The translations under genes were made by a program, and so were the position numbers. Of a stretch of DNA of 64,000 bases, positions 8,820 to 17,999 are shown piece by piece. Origin of the DNA: Burkholderiaceae bacterium (lineage in GTDB: Bacteria; Pseudomonadota; Gammaproteobacteria; Burkholderiales; Burkholderiaceae_C). The stretch covers positions 127,322 through 191,321 of the forward strand of contig CAKKRJ010000002.1 in the NCBI GenBank assembly GCA_919902775.1, in the 5' to 3' direction. The notes beneath the pieces were generated by a model. That model was given only the letters and a program-made list of their open reading frames with translations, searched no databases and had not been told where the DNA came from. The number at the start of each line of letters is the position of its first letter. The stretch's first letter is position 1.

Positions 8820-9992
8820 TCAGGTCAGCAGTCCCCGGCGCGCCAGATCGCGCATCAGGGCGTTCACGCCATAGGACCAGGGCGGGGCCGCATCGGAGGT
8901 GGTGACCCGGTTGACCAAGGTGCCCAGCAGGGGGGTCGAGACACGCACGACATCGCCCACCACATGGGTAAAGCCCTGGCCTGGGCCGTGGCGGTCCTGG
9001 GTGGGGGCGAACATGGTGCCCAGGAACAGCATCATGCCGTCTGGGTATTGGTGGTAAGGGCCCATGGCTTGTCCCACCAGGTCCAGCGGATCGCGACTGA
9101 TCTGGCTCAGCGAGCTGCTGCCTTGCAGCACAAAACCCTCCGGGCCTTGCACGTTCAGGCTCAGCTCGCACTGGCGCACGTCGTCGATGCCAAAGTGCTC
9201 GTCAAACAGGCGGATGAATGGGCCGATGGCGCAGCTGGCGTTGTTGTCTTTGGCTTTGCCCAGCAGCAAGGCGCTGCGGCCCTCAAAGTCGCGCAGGTTC
9301 ACGTCGTTGCCCAAGGTCGCGCCCACCACCTCGCCGCGAGAATTGGCGGCCAGCACGATTTCGGGCTCGGGGTTGTTCCATTGGCTACCGGGATGGATGC
9401 CCACCCAGGCGCCGCTGCCCACCGCGCTCATGGGCTGTGCTTTGGTGAAGATTTCGGCATCCGGCCCAATGCCCACTTCCAGGTACTGGGACCACATGCC
9501 CTGGGCCAGCAGGACCTCCTTGAGTCTGGCCGCTTCGGGTGAGCCGGGTTTCACGCTGCGCAGGTTGTCACCGATCACGGCCACCACCGCCTGCCGCACG
9601 GCCTCGGCTCGGCTGGCGTCGCCCCGGGCCTGTTCTTCGATCACACGCTCCAGCATGCTGGCCACAAAGGTCACGCCCGAGGCCTTGACCGCTTGCAAGT
9701 CGCAAGGGGCCATGAACCAGGGCAAGGCCGTGTTGCGGCCGGTTTCGTCACTGTTGCGCACCACCGCGGCCGTTTCGGCCAGTCGAGGGGCTTGGCCAGA
9801 CGCGATGGATTGCCGAACACGCGCGGCGGGCTGGTCTTGTTCCAGCAGTGCGCTGCAAGTGGGGGCCAGCTGGGACAGGTCCAACACGTTGTCGGATGTG
9901 ACGGCCACCAGGGTGGGGCCTGCGCCGGGTAGCCAAATGCGGCCAATCAGCAGGGCCTGTTCGGAAGACGGGGGCAGTGGGGAGGTGTTCAT
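8820..9992 (-). CDS. Fumarylacetoacetate hydrolase family protein
   Basis: A 390-residue protein of the FAH superfamily, whose members are metal-dependent hydrolases, hydratases or decarboxylases of 2-keto acids. Visible features are the EPEIVLAANSRGEVVGATLGNDVN segment typical of the metal-binding core (Glu-x-Glu pattern), a GKAKDNNASCAIGPFIRLFD stretch, and a C-terminal part ending NALMRDLARRGLLT. It resembles the long FAH-family proteins related to 2-keto-3-deoxy sugar acid dehydratases. The start at 9992 is uncertain because no good ribosome-binding site is visible. No neighbour points to a pathway, so the substrate is unknown. Confidence 0.75.
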   Translation of the reverse strand: MNTSPLPPSSEQALLIGRIWLPGAGPTLVAVTSDNVLDLSQLAPTCSALLEQDQPAARVRQSIASGQAPRLAETAAVVRNSDETGRNTALPWFMAPCDLQAVKASGVTFVASMLERVIEEQARGDASRAEAVRQAVVAVIGDNLRSVKPGSPEAARLKEVLLAQGMWSQYLEVGIGPDAEIFTKAQPMSAVGSGAWVGIHPGSQWNNPEPEIVLAANSRGEVVGATLGNDVNLRDFEGRSALLLGKAKDNNASCAIGPFIRLFDEHFGIDDVRQCELSLNVQGPEGFVLQGSSSLSQISRDPLDLVGQAMGPYHQYPDGMMLFLGTMFAPTQDRHGPGQGFTHVVGDVVRVSTPLLGTLVNRVTTSDAAPPWSYGVNALMRDLARRGLLT

Positions 9993-10185
9993 GGTGTCTG
10001 GGGAGGATGCCAAGGGGTGCCGGGCATCTTGCCAGATCGGGATTGAGCGGGCTGTCACGTACAGGCTTGGGCTGTGCCTGCGGTGGCGCTGGGAGACGCA
10101 ATTTGTTGCAAGCTTGTGTGTTGCGTCACGGCGTCTTCAGGGGAATGCACTTAGAGTTTGCGCACAAATTGAAAGGAAATTCCAG

Positions 10186-10833
10186 ATGAACACGAAGACT
10201 GCTTTCAGAACCGTGGGTGGCTTGACTTGCGCCCTGGCCATTTTGCTGACGGGTTGCGCCACGGCCACGTCCGAACAAAAAGGGGCCGGCACAGGCGCTG
10301 TGATTGGTGCCGTGGCAGGGCAAATTCTGGGGCGCGACGCCAAATCCACCGCCATTGGTGCGGGCTTGGGCGCCTTGGGCGGCTACGTCTGGTCGAAAAG
10401 CATGGAGGACAAAAAACGGGCCATGGAAGCCGCCACTGCGGGCACGGGCACGGTGGTCACGCAAACCCCTGACAACCAGCTCAAGCTGAGTATCCCGAAC
10501 GACATCTCCTTTGACACGGGGCGCTCGGACATCAAAGCCAATTTGCGCCCGATCCTGGACCAGTTTGCCCAAGGTCTGGGTCAACAGCCCAGCATGGAAG
10601 TGCGCATCGTGGGGCACACCGACAACACCGGAAGCGATGCCGTCAACAACCCCTTGTCCGTCAACCGGGCCCAAAGTGCGCGTGACTATTTGGTGTCACG
10701 CGGCGTGAGCAGCAGCCGCATCAGCATTGATGGGCGCGGTGAACGTGAACCGATTGCCGACAATGCCACAGAGGCCGGCCGCGCACGCAACCGCCGCATC
10801 GACATCTTCTTGGCGGAACGCGGTCAGAGGTAA
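10186..10833 (+). CDS. OmpA-family lipoprotein (peptidoglycan-associated)
   Basis: A 215-residue outer-membrane lipoprotein. The signal peptide ends in the lipobox LLTGC (Cys about 25). A Gly-rich segment (about 33-65, GAGTGAVIGAVAGQILG and repeats) resembles the glycine-zipper domain of YiaD-like proteins. The C-terminal OmpA domain (about 105-210) has VRIVGHTDNTG and the NxxLSxxRAxSVRxYL-type and RNRRIDIFL motifs that bind meso-diaminopimelate. The start at 10186 follows a GAAAGGAAAT ribosome-binding site. The 3' end overlaps the convergent MarR gene by 10 bases. Role: anchoring outer membrane to peptidoglycan, from family knowledge. Confidence 0.9.
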   Translation: MNTKTAFRTVGGLTCALAILLTGCATATSEQKGAGTGAVIGAVAGQILGRDAKSTAIGAGLGALGGYVWSKSMEDKKRAMEAATAGTGTVVTQTPDNQLKLSIPNDISFDTGRSDIKANLRPILDQFAQGLGQQPSMEVRIVGHTDNTGSDAVNNPLSVNRAQSARDYLVSRGVSSSRISIDGRGEREPIADNATEAGRARNRRIDIFLAERGQR

Positions 10834-11360
10834 ATTTTTTGCAACAGCGCCAGCAGTGTCTTGCGCTGTGCGGGCGTCAGTTTGGCGGTTTTTTCGATCT
10901 CGAGATCGCTGGCGGTTTGCTCGGCTTGCACCATCAAGGCCTGGCCCTTGGCGGTGGCATGCAGACCCACCGCCCGCCCGTCGTGCGGATGGGGTTTGCG
11001 CTCGATCAGCCCACGTGATTCCAGCGACTGGATCAGCCCGACCAGGTTGGGCGGCAGCAGATTCAGCGCGGCGCACAGTTGGCGCGAGGTCACACCCGGG
11101 TTGTGCTGGATGGTGGACATGACCGAAAAATCCACCGGCTTGAGGCCATAGGGCGCCAGCCGCTCTAAAAACAACTCGATGATGCTCAGCGCTGCACGGC
11201 GTGCGTTGTAGCCCATCAGGGTTTGCAAAAAGCCTGTGTCCACCTTGTCGATGGCCGCAACCGCGCTGTCACTGCGCTTGGGGGAAACCGCCTGGCGAGG
11301 TGTTTTGACCGCCCGTTTGGGGGCAGTTTTTTCGGTGGGCAGTGGCTTGGCGCTGGGCAT
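10824..11360 (-). CDS. MarR-family transcriptional regulator, last gene of the hydroxycinnamate operon
   Basis: A 178-residue winged-helix regulator. After a basic, Pro-rich N-terminus (about 1-35), the MarR domain has the recognition region SRQLCAALNLLPPNLVGLIQSLESRGLIERKP and the wing HPHDGRAVGLHATAKG. It sits 12 bases downstream of the acyl-CoA dehydrogenase gene, as the last gene of an 11-gene same-strand run. MarR-type repressors that respond to hydroxycinnamoyl-CoA thioesters (CouR, FerC, FerR) are known in such clusters, so this is likely the local repressor. A 17-bp palindrome at 23309-23325, upstream of the first gene, is a candidate operator. The ligand is inferred. Confidence 0.85.
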   Translation of the reverse strand: MPSAKPLPTEKTAPKRAVKTPRQAVSPKRSDSAVAAIDKVDTGFLQTLMGYNARRAALSIIELFLERLAPYGLKPVDFSVMSTIQHNPGVTSRQLCAALNLLPPNLVGLIQSLESRGLIERKPHPHDGRAVGLHATAKGQALMVQAEQTASDLEIEKTAKLTPAQRKTLLALLQKIYL

Positions 11361-11372
11361 GGTGGCTGCCGA

Positions 11373-13175
11373 TTATGCCGCCGCTGTGCACTGCGACACG
11401 ATGATGAAGCTGCGCATCTGGAACTCGGGCAGTACCCAGTCGCGCAGGGCCTTGGCCGGGGCTTTCCAGCGTGTGTCGGCGTGGGGGGTGTTGTCGTCCA
11501 CCCCCGCTTCGATGCGCAGCCAGGCCCAGTCTATCAGCACCAGGGCCACAGCGCGCAAGTAGTCGTCGGCCACGCGGTAGGGCAGGGCCGCATCATGTGG
11601 TGCGGCCTGGACGATTTGTTGCGTCACGGCGCGCAGGGTCTGGATGCGGGCGGTGGCTTGAGTGCTGGCTTTGGCTTGCTTGAGCAAATCGGCTTGAAGG
11701 GTGTCCAGCAGGGCGTTCAGTCCCTGGCCGCCATCGGCCAGCACCTTGCGCACCAGCAGGTCAATCGCCTGGATCTCGTTGGTGCCTTCGTAAATCATGG
11801 CCACGCGGGCGTCGCGCACGATTTGTTCAATGCCCCATTCGCGCACATAGCCGTGGCCGCCAAACACTTGCAGGCAGTCACTGCCGCCATGAAAGGCTTG
11901 GTGGGTGAAGACCGATTTCATGACCGGCGTGACCAGGCTGCACCAGCGCTGGGCGGCGGCTTGTTGCTCGGCGTCCTGGCTGTGCTTGCTCAGGTCGAGT
12001 TCGAGCGCCGTGCGGTAAGCCAGCACACGACCGGCGTCGATCCAGCTGCGCTGTGTGTCCAGAATGCGGCGCATGGCGGGGTGTTCGCCAATCAAATCTG
12101 CATGGTCCAAAGCCCCCACGCTTGTCACTGCGTGTACTGCGCTGCCCCCCGAGGGGGCTGGCGCACCTTGGGGCGGCCCGGCGGTGCGCCCTGCACTTTT
12201 GCCTTTGCCGGGCGCACGCATCTGGCGGCGCTCTTGTGCGTAGGCGTCGGCCTTTTGCCAGGCGGCGTCCAACAGGCCAATGCCTTGCAAGGCCACATGC
12301 AGGCGCGCGGCGTTCATCATCACGAACATCGCGTTCAGGCCCTTGCCGGGCTCGCCGACGATGGCACACACCGCTTCGTCAAAACGCATCACGCAAGTGG
12401 GGCTGCCGTGCAGGCCCATTTTTTCTTCGATGCGGTCGCAATGCACGCGGCTGCGCGTGCCGTCGGGGTAGAACTTGGGCACCAGAAACAGCGACAGGCC
12501 TTTGGGGCCGGGCGGCGCATCGGGCAAGCGCGCCAGCACCAGGTGCACGATGTTGTCGGTCAGGTCGTGCTCGCCACCCGAGATGAAGATTTTGGTGCCG
12601 CTGACCGCAAAGCGGCCATCGGGCAAGGGGACCGCCTTGGTGCGGGCCAGGCCCAGGTCGGAGCCAGCATGCGGCTCGGTCAGGCACATGGTGGCCAGCC
12701 ACTCGCCGGTGGCCACTTTTTCGAGGTACTGCGCTTTGAGTTCGTCGCTGGCGTGGTGCTTGATGCACTCGTAGGCACCGTGCAGCAGGCCAGGGGCCAT
12801 GGTCCAGCCGTGGTTGGCTGCTGACAGCATTTCGTACAACATGACTTCGAGCACCGCAGGCAAACCCTGGCCGCCGTCTTCGGTGCTGGCGGCCAAGGCC
12901 GTCCAGCCTGCGTGCCAGAACGACTGGTAAGCGGCTTTGAAGCCCGGCGGCATGGTGACCGCGCCGTCTTTCCACTGCGCGCCGATCTCGTCGCCATCGC
13001 GGTTCAGCGGGGCAATCACTTCGCCCACGAACTTGCCGGCCTCCTCCAGCACCTGCTGCATCAACTCAGGATCGACTTCGGCAAAGGCGGGCAGGGCTTG
13101 CAGTTGGGCGGGCGCGTTCAAAACGCGTGACAACACAAACTGCATGTCGTCGGTGCGGGGTTGGTAGGCGTTCAT
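11373..13175 (-). CDS. Acyl-CoA dehydrogenase (long, FadE-like type) with an in-frame repeat insert
   Basis: A 600-residue FAD enzyme of the acyl-CoA dehydrogenase family with the extra C-terminal domain seen in about 590-600-residue proteobacterial members. Visible are the LTEPHAGSDLG motif (flavin/substrate contacts), the FGGHGYVREWGIEQIVRDARVAMIYEGTNEIQ block with its ARG-like flavin contacts, and the C-terminal helical domain. The start at 13175 (MNAYQPRTDD) is preferred because the two upstream codons begin with TTG. Residues about 325-355 are an Ala/Gly/Pro-rich stretch encoded by a palindromic repeat (12144-12190) that homologues would not be expected to share. It probably oxidises saturated aryl-propanoyl-CoA (dihydroferuloyl type), given its operon. 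Confidence 0.88.
   Translation of the reverse strand: MNAYQPRTDDMQFVLSRVLNAPAQLQALPAFAEVDPELMQQVLEEAGKFVGEVIAPLNRDGDEIGAQWKDGAVTMPPGFKAAYQSFWHAGWTALAASTEDGGQGLPAVLEVMLYEMLSAANHGWTMAPGLLHGAYECIKHHASDELKAQYLEKVATGEWLATMCLTEPHAGSDLGLARTKAVPLPDGRFAVSGTKIFISGGEHDLTDNIVHLVLARLPDAPPGPKGLSLFLVPKFYPDGTRSRVHCDRIEEKMGLHGSPTCVMRFDEAVCAIVGEPGKGLNAMFVMMNAARLHVALQGIGLLDAAWQKADAYAQERRQMRAPGKGKSAGRTAGPPQGAPAPSGGSAVHAVTSVGALDHADLIGEHPAMRRILDTQRSWIDAGRVLAYRTALELDLSKHSQDAEQQAAAQRWCSLVTPVMKSVFTHQAFHGGSDCLQVFGGHGYVREWGIEQIVRDARVAMIYEGTNEIQAIDLLVRKVLADGGQGLNALLDTLQADLLKQAKASTQATARIQTLRAVTQQIVQAAPHDAALPYRVADDYLRAVALVLIDWAWLRIEAGVDDNTPHADTRWKAPAKALRDWVLPEFQMRSFIIVSQCTAAA
12144..12190. repeat. Palindromic repeat inside the acyl-CoA dehydrogenase gene
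   Basis: Two stacked palindromes, GCCCCC-CGA-GGGGGC-like (12144-12158) and GGCGCACC...GGTGCGCC (12160-12190, 8-bp perfect arms). This resembles dispersed intergenic elements known from Comamonadaceae genomes. It is read in frame, encoding low-complexity residues AGRTAGPPQGAPAPSGGS. Confidence 0.65.
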
Positions 13176-13187
13176 GGTCAATGGGCT

Positions 13188-13916
13188 TTATTTTTTGGCG
13201 GCACCCAGATAGGTGTCGATCACGCGGGGGTCTTGGGCCAGGTCAGCGGCTTTGCCGTGCAGGCCGATTTCGCCCATCTCCAGCACATAGCCGTCGTCGG
13301 CCACGGCCAGCGCGGCGCGGGCATTTTGCTCGACCAACACAATCGTGACGCCGGTTTTGCGCAGGGTTTCGATGATCGAAAAAATTTCTTTCACGATCAG
13401 CGGGGCCAGGCCCAGGCTGGGCTCGTCCAGCATCAAGAGGGAAGGACGCGACATCAAGGACCGGCCCACCGCCAGCATCTGACGCTCACCGCCCGACAGC
13501 GTGCCCGCTTCTTGCAGGCGGCGCTCTTTGAGGCGGGGGAACAGATCGAACACATCGTCCAGGCGGCTGCGCCACTGCGCGTTGCCCAGGCGCATCTGGC
13601 GGTAGCCGCCCAGCACCAGGTTGTCTTCCACGCTCATGGTGCCAAACAGTTCGCGTTTTTCAGGCACCAGCGAGATGCCTTGCATGACGCGCTCTTCCAG
13701 CGTCAGCTCGGTGATCGACTGGCCATCAAACTCGATCTGGCCCTTGGCGGGCAGGATGCCCATCAGGCTGTTCAAAAATGTGGACTTGCCAGCCCCGTTG
13801 GGGCCGATCACGGTGATCACGCTGCCCTTGTCGGCTTGAAGACTCAGGCCATGCAGCACTTCGGCTTTGCCGTAACCCGCACGCAGGTCGGTGACTTTGA
13901 GGAGTGGGTGCGACAT
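13188..13916 (-). CDS. livF: Liv-type ABC transporter ATP-binding protein LivF
   Basis: A 242-residue ATPase of the branched-chain amino acid/aromatic acid (HAAT) importer class. Walker A GPNGAGKST lies about residue 38, signature LSGGERQ about 138, Walker B LLMLDEPSLGLAP about 158, then the LVEQNA switch region. It follows the livMG fusion by one base and precedes the acyl-CoA dehydrogenase. With LivH, LivMG and the binding protein it forms a complete importer embedded in the feruloyl-CoA synthase operon, so the cargo is more likely an aromatic acid than an amino acid (inference). Confidence 0.93.
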   Translation of the reverse strand: MSHPLLKVTDLRAGYGKAEVLHGLSLQADKGSVITVIGPNGAGKSTFLNSLMGILPAKGQIEFDGQSITELTLEERVMQGISLVPEKRELFGTMSVEDNLVLGGYRQMRLGNAQWRSRLDDVFDLFPRLKERRLQEAGTLSGGERQMLAVGRSLMSRPSLLMLDEPSLGLAPLIVKEIFSIIETLRKTGVTIVLVEQNARAALAVADDGYVLEMGEIGLHGKAADLAQDPRVIDTYLGAAKK

Positions 13917-13917
13917 G

Positions 13918-15684
13918 TCAGTGTTCCGTTCCGAGGTAAGCGGCGCGCACGGCCGGGTTGGCTTGCACTTCGGCGGGTGTGCCGCGCGTGAGCAGCGTGC
14001 CGAATTCCATCACCACCAGTTGGTCACACACGTCCATGACCAGGTCCATGTCGTGCTCGACCAGCAAGATGCTCATGCCTTCGCCTTGCAGCTGGCGCAG
14101 CACGGCGATCAGGCCTTGTTTTTCCTTGTGACGCAAGCCAGCAGCAGGTTCGTCCAGCAACAGCAGGGCGGGATCGCAGCACAGCGCGCGGGCGATTTCC
14201 ATCAGGCGTTGCGGGCCCATGGCCAGGTTGCCGGCCTGTTCGTGCATGTAAGCGCCCATGCCGATGCGTTCGAGCTGGCGCTGGGCTTCTTTCATCAGGC
14301 GCTGTTCCTCGGCTTGGTTGGTGCGCAACATCGACGAGACCACACCGCTGCTGCCCCGGGTGTAGGCACCCATGGCCACGTTTTCGAGCACCGTCATGTC
14401 GGCGATCATCTTGACGTGCTGGAAGGTGCGGGCCATGCCTTGGCGCGAGATCTCGCGCGAGGGCAGGGCACTCACATCCTGGCCACAGAAAGTCACCCGG
14501 CCGCTGGTCTTGGACAGCACGCCGGTGACAAGGTTGAAGGTGGTGGATTTGCCGGCGCCGTTGGGGCCGATCAGGCCGACGATCTGGCCGGCAGCGATGT
14601 CAAAGCTGATGTCGTTGACGGCCACCAGCCCGCCAAACTGCTTGCGGATTTTGTCGACCACCAGCACCGGCTCGCCGATGGCGGGTTTGGCGCGCACCGG
14701 CAGGTCGGCCGCGTCTTGCCAATCGACCACGCGCTGCGCTTTGGGGAACTTGCGCGCCACCACCGACCACAGGCCGTCGGGCAGGTACTTGAGCACCAGC
14801 ACCAGAGCGATGCCAAACACAATCACCTCGTAGCTGCCGCTGGTGCCAATCAGCGCCGGCAGGGCCACTTGCAGGTAGTCGTCGAGCAACTTGACCAGAC
14901 CGGCGCCGACGATGGCACCCCAGACATGGCCAACCCCGCCGATCACCGCCATGAACAGGTATTCGATGCCCATCTTCAGGCCGAAGGCCGAGGGGTTCAC
15001 GGTGCGCTGAAAGTGCGCCAGCAGCCAGCCTGCGATCGAGGCGAACAGCGCGGCGATCAGAAAGATCGTCACTTTGTAGCGGAAGGTGCTGATGCCCATG
15101 GCCTCGGCCATTTGCGTGCCGCCCTTGAGCGAACGGATGGCGCGGCCAGGACGCGAGTCGAGCAGATGCGTCAATGCCAGCGCGCCGGCAATCAGAATGG
15201 CCCAGCACAGCACAAAGAACAGGCGGCCCTGGCCGATGTCAATGGCTCCGATAGACAGGCTCTTGAGACCTTGCAGGCCATCGTATTTGCCCAGCACGTC
15301 GAGGTTGCCCATGAGGTAGTACAGCGACAGGCCCCAGGCGATGGTGGCCAGCGGCAGGTAGTGCCCGGACATGCGCAAGGTGATGAAGCCGACGACGAGG
15401 GCACTGACCCCAGTCAACGCCATGCCCACAAACAAGGTGAGCCAGGGCGACATGCCGGTGTTCAGCGTGAGCCAGGCGGTGGTGTAGGCGCCGATGCCGA
15501 CAAAGGCGGCTTGGCCAAAAGAGGTGAGCCCGCCGACGCCGGTCAGCAGCACCAGGCCCAGCGAAACCAGCGCATACAGGCCGATGTAGTTGAGCTGGGC
15601 GATCCAAAAATCGGGCAGGGGCAGCCAGGCGGTGACGGGCACGGCCAAGGCCAGCAACAGGATGGTCAGGTTTTTTTTGTTCAT
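13918..15684 (-). CDS. livM: Fused LivM permease - LivG ATPase
   Basis: A 588-residue fusion. The N-terminal half (about 1-320) is a LivM-type permease with multiple membrane segments and the GGVGHVWGAIVGAGLV motif. The C-terminal half (about 345-588) is a LivG-type ATPase with Walker A GPNGAGKSTTFN, signature MGPQRLMEIARAL and Walker B LLLLDEPAAGLRH, ending VRAAYLGTEH. In most importers of this class these are separate genes, and a second Liv system at 51951-55311 keeps them separate. One base separates it from livH and one from livF, so the genes are tightly coupled. Confidence 0.92.
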   Translation of the reverse strand: MNKKNLTILLLALAVPVTAWLPLPDFWIAQLNYIGLYALVSLGLVLLTGVGGLTSFGQAAFVGIGAYTTAWLTLNTGMSPWLTLFVGMALTGVSALVVGFITLRMSGHYLPLATIAWGLSLYYLMGNLDVLGKYDGLQGLKSLSIGAIDIGQGRLFFVLCWAILIAGALALTHLLDSRPGRAIRSLKGGTQMAEAMGISTFRYKVTIFLIAALFASIAGWLLAHFQRTVNPSAFGLKMGIEYLFMAVIGGVGHVWGAIVGAGLVKLLDDYLQVALPALIGTSGSYEVIVFGIALVLVLKYLPDGLWSVVARKFPKAQRVVDWQDAADLPVRAKPAIGEPVLVVDKIRKQFGGLVAVNDISFDIAAGQIVGLIGPNGAGKSTTFNLVTGVLSKTSGRVTFCGQDVSALPSREISRQGMARTFQHVKMIADMTVLENVAMGAYTRGSSGVVSSMLRTNQAEEQRLMKEAQRQLERIGMGAYMHEQAGNLAMGPQRLMEIARALCCDPALLLLDEPAAGLRHKEKQGLIAVLRQLQGEGMSILLVEHDMDLVMDVCDQLVVMEFGTLLTRGTPAEVQANPAVRAAYLGTEH

Positions 15685-15685
15685 G

Positions 15686-16726
15686 TCAGTGTTCCTCGTC
15701 CGAATGGCCGCTGCGCAGCGAGCGCACGAGGAGGATGGGCAGGACCAGGGTGAACACGATCACTTCCTTGAAGGCGCTGGCCCAGAAAGCGCCAAAGGCT
15801 TCGACGATGCCCACGAACAGCGCGCCGACCAAGGCCCCCGGGTAGCTGGACAGGCCAGCAATCACGGCGGCCACGAAACCTTTGAGGCCAATGAGGAAGC
15901 CGGAGTCGTAAAACACGGTGGTGGTGGGGCCAATCAACAGGCCCGAGAGCGCACCGATCAGTGCTGCCAGCAAAAAGGTCAGCTGACCCGAGGCGTGGGT
16001 AGAGATGCCCATCAGGCGGGCACCGGTGCGGTTGACCGCGGTGGCGCGCAGGGCCTTGCCGCGCAGCGATTTTTCAAAGTACAGCCACATCAGCACGATC
16101 AGGGCCAGTGAGACCACAAAGATGATCACGGTTTGGCCCGACAGGGCCACCGGGCCGAGCGCAAAACGCTCGTCCCAGAACGAGGGGTTGCGAAAGCCCT
16201 CGGCACCAAAGAAGAGCAGACCCAGGCCGGTCATGGCAAAGTGCACGCCGACCGAGACGATGAGCAGCACCAGCGGTGTGGCTGCTTCGAGCGACTGGTA
16301 GGCCACACGGTAGACCAGTGGACCAAAGGCGGTCACGATGGCCACGCTGAGTGCGGCTTGCACCCACAGCGGGAATTGTTGCGGCGCCGCCCAGATGGAC
16401 AGCAGGGCGATCAGCAACGGAAACGCCAAGGTCTTGAGGCCGGCCTTGAGCGCACGGTTGATGTCTCCAAGGTGCCGCCAGCGCTCGACAAACTCCATGA
16501 CACAGGCCAGCAACGCCAGGCACAGCAGCAGCCAGACCGTGCCCGGTACTTTGCCGGTTTGCAGCATGGCCAGGGTGAGTGCGCCATAGGCCACGAATTC
16601 GCCCTGTGGAATGAAGATGATCCGTGTGACGGTGAACACCAGGACGGTAGCCAGCCCGAGCAGGGCATAAATGGCACCGTTGGTCACGCCGTCGAGCAGC
16701 AGGATGCTGGCGATGGAGGAGTCCAT
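15686..16726 (-). CDS. livH: Liv-type ABC transporter permease LivH
   Basis: A 346-residue inner-membrane permease of the branched-chain amino acid importer family, slightly longer than typical LivH (about 290-310) because of an extra loop around residues 70-110 (VERWRHLGDINRALKAGLK). It shows the conserved FIPQGEFVAYGALT segment near residue 40 and the GLKGFVAAVIAGLSSYPGALVGA motif near the C-terminus. It lies between the binding-protein gene and the livMG fusion in the hydroxycinnamate operon. Substrate inferred to be an aromatic acid. Confidence 0.9.
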   Translation of the reverse strand: MDSSIASILLLDGVTNGAIYALLGLATVLVFTVTRIIFIPQGEFVAYGALTLAMLQTGKVPGTVWLLLCLALLACVMEFVERWRHLGDINRALKAGLKTLAFPLLIALLSIWAAPQQFPLWVQAALSVAIVTAFGPLVYRVAYQSLEAATPLVLLIVSVGVHFAMTGLGLLFFGAEGFRNPSFWDERFALGPVALSGQTVIIFVVSLALIVLMWLYFEKSLRGKALRATAVNRTGARLMGISTHASGQLTFLLAALIGALSGLLIGPTTTVFYDSGFLIGLKGFVAAVIAGLSSYPGALVGALFVGIVEAFGAFWASAFKEVIVFTLVLPILLVRSLRSGHSDEEH

Positions 16727-16800
16727 GAAAAGCCTTGGAAAAAACTAAAAAGAGGTGAATCGACCACAAACCCGAGGTCTGTGGTCGATCGTGCGTGGGC

Positions 16801-17934
16801 TTATTCGACCTTGAACTTGCCGTCCACCACCTTGGTCATGACACCGGTTTCCAGGGTATAGCCCTCGTGGTCGGCGGCGGTCCAGTTCATGACGCCGTGG
16901 GCAAACACGGTGCGGCCCATGGTCTCCAGGCTGTCACGGATGGCCATGCGGAACTCGGGCGTGCCCGGCTTGGCTTTTTTCAGAGCCATGGGAATGATTT
17001 TTTCCATGGCGACCTGGAAGTCATAGGCGTGGCCGGCAAACTGGTTGCGCGTGTTGGCGCCGTTGGCCTTCTCGAAGTTGGCCACGAAATTCAGGGCCTG
17101 CTTCTTGGAGGGGTGGTTGTCTGGCAGTTGGTCGCCCAGCAGCGCAGGGCCGGAGACCACAAAAGTGCCTTCCACGGTCTTGCCGCCGACGCGCGTCAGG
17201 TCGGGGGTGGCCGCAGCGTGCGTTTGGTAGATCTTGCCTTTGTAGCCGCGCTCGGCCAGTGCCAGCTGGGGCATGGCCGCGCCAGAGCCCGAGGCCACCA
17301 CCAAGATGGCGTCGGGGTTGGCGGCATTCAGCTTGAGGGCCTGGGGCGTGACGCTGGTGTCGGCGCGGGCAAAGCGCTCTTCGCCGACCAGTTTCATGCC
17401 GGACGCTTCGAGCATGGGCTTCATGTTGACCAACCAGCCCTGGCCGTAGCCGTCAGCGTAGCCCAGGAAACCGACGGTCTTGACGCCTTGCTTTTTCATG
17501 TGCTCGACCACGGCATGGCTCATCACCTTGAAGCCCTGGGGCAAGCGGAAGATGATGGATTCTTTCTCGGCTTGTGGCGGCACCGGGGCACCCGAGACCT
17601 GGGCGGTCTTGGCGTCAAAAGCAATCGGGGTGATGGCAGCCGATGTCGGTGTCAGGTTGGCACCAAAGATCACATCGACTTTGTCTTCGGTCACAAAGCG
17701 GCGTGCGTTGGCAGCGGCCTTGCCGGGATCGGACGCGTCGTCCAGGATGGTCAGTTCGACTTTTTCGCCGGCAATGGTTTTGGGAAACAGTTGCAACTGT
17801 TTTTGCATGGGGATGCCCAGGCCGGAGCCTGGGCCGGTCAGGGACAGGCTGACGCCGACCTTGATGTCGGCCAGTGCAGCGGTGCTGGACACGGCGGTGA
17901 TGGCCAAAGCCAGCAGGGTTTTCTTGAGTTGCAT
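16801..17934 (-). CDS. Liv-type periplasmic substrate-binding protein
   Basis: A 377-residue periplasmic binding protein (type I fold, Peripla_BP_6). A signal peptide of about 22 residues (MQLKKTLLALAITAVSSTAALA) precedes DIKVGVSLSLTGPGSGLG, the standard beginning of mature proteins in this family. The start at 17934 is supported by the strong GAGGAG ribosome-binding site 6-8 bases upstream; the frame stays open further up but runs into the thioesterase gene. It is the receptor for the adjacent importer. Similar proteins (CouP-like) bind p-coumarate or ferulate in other bacteria, so a hydroxycinnamate ligand is likely but not proven. Confidence 0.9.
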   Translation of the reverse strand: MQLKKTLLALAITAVSSTAALADIKVGVSLSLTGPGSGLGIPMQKQLQLFPKTIAGEKVELTILDDASDPGKAAANARRFVTEDKVDVIFGANLTPTSAAITPIAFDAKTAQVSGAPVPPQAEKESIIFRLPQGFKVMSHAVVEHMKKQGVKTVGFLGYADGYGQGWLVNMKPMLEASGMKLVGEERFARADTSVTPQALKLNAANPDAILVVASGSGAAMPQLALAERGYKGKIYQTHAAATPDLTRVGGKTVEGTFVVSGPALLGDQLPDNHPSKKQALNFVANFEKANGANTRNQFAGHAYDFQVAMEKIIPMALKKAKPGTPEFRMAIRDSLETMGRTVFAHGVMNWTAADHEGYTLETGVMTKVVDGKFKVE

Positions 17935-17999
17935 GCTTGTCTCCTCGGAGGGTGGTTGAAAAACGGGTGAAGGGAAATGAATCGGGAAGCGGTCGGCCT

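Noticed and set aside
13891..15753. 620-codon plus-strand open frame opposite the LivMG fusion
   Set aside because: Translation is Gln/His/Ala-rich without membrane or domain features; the minus-strand gene explains the conservation-like pattern.
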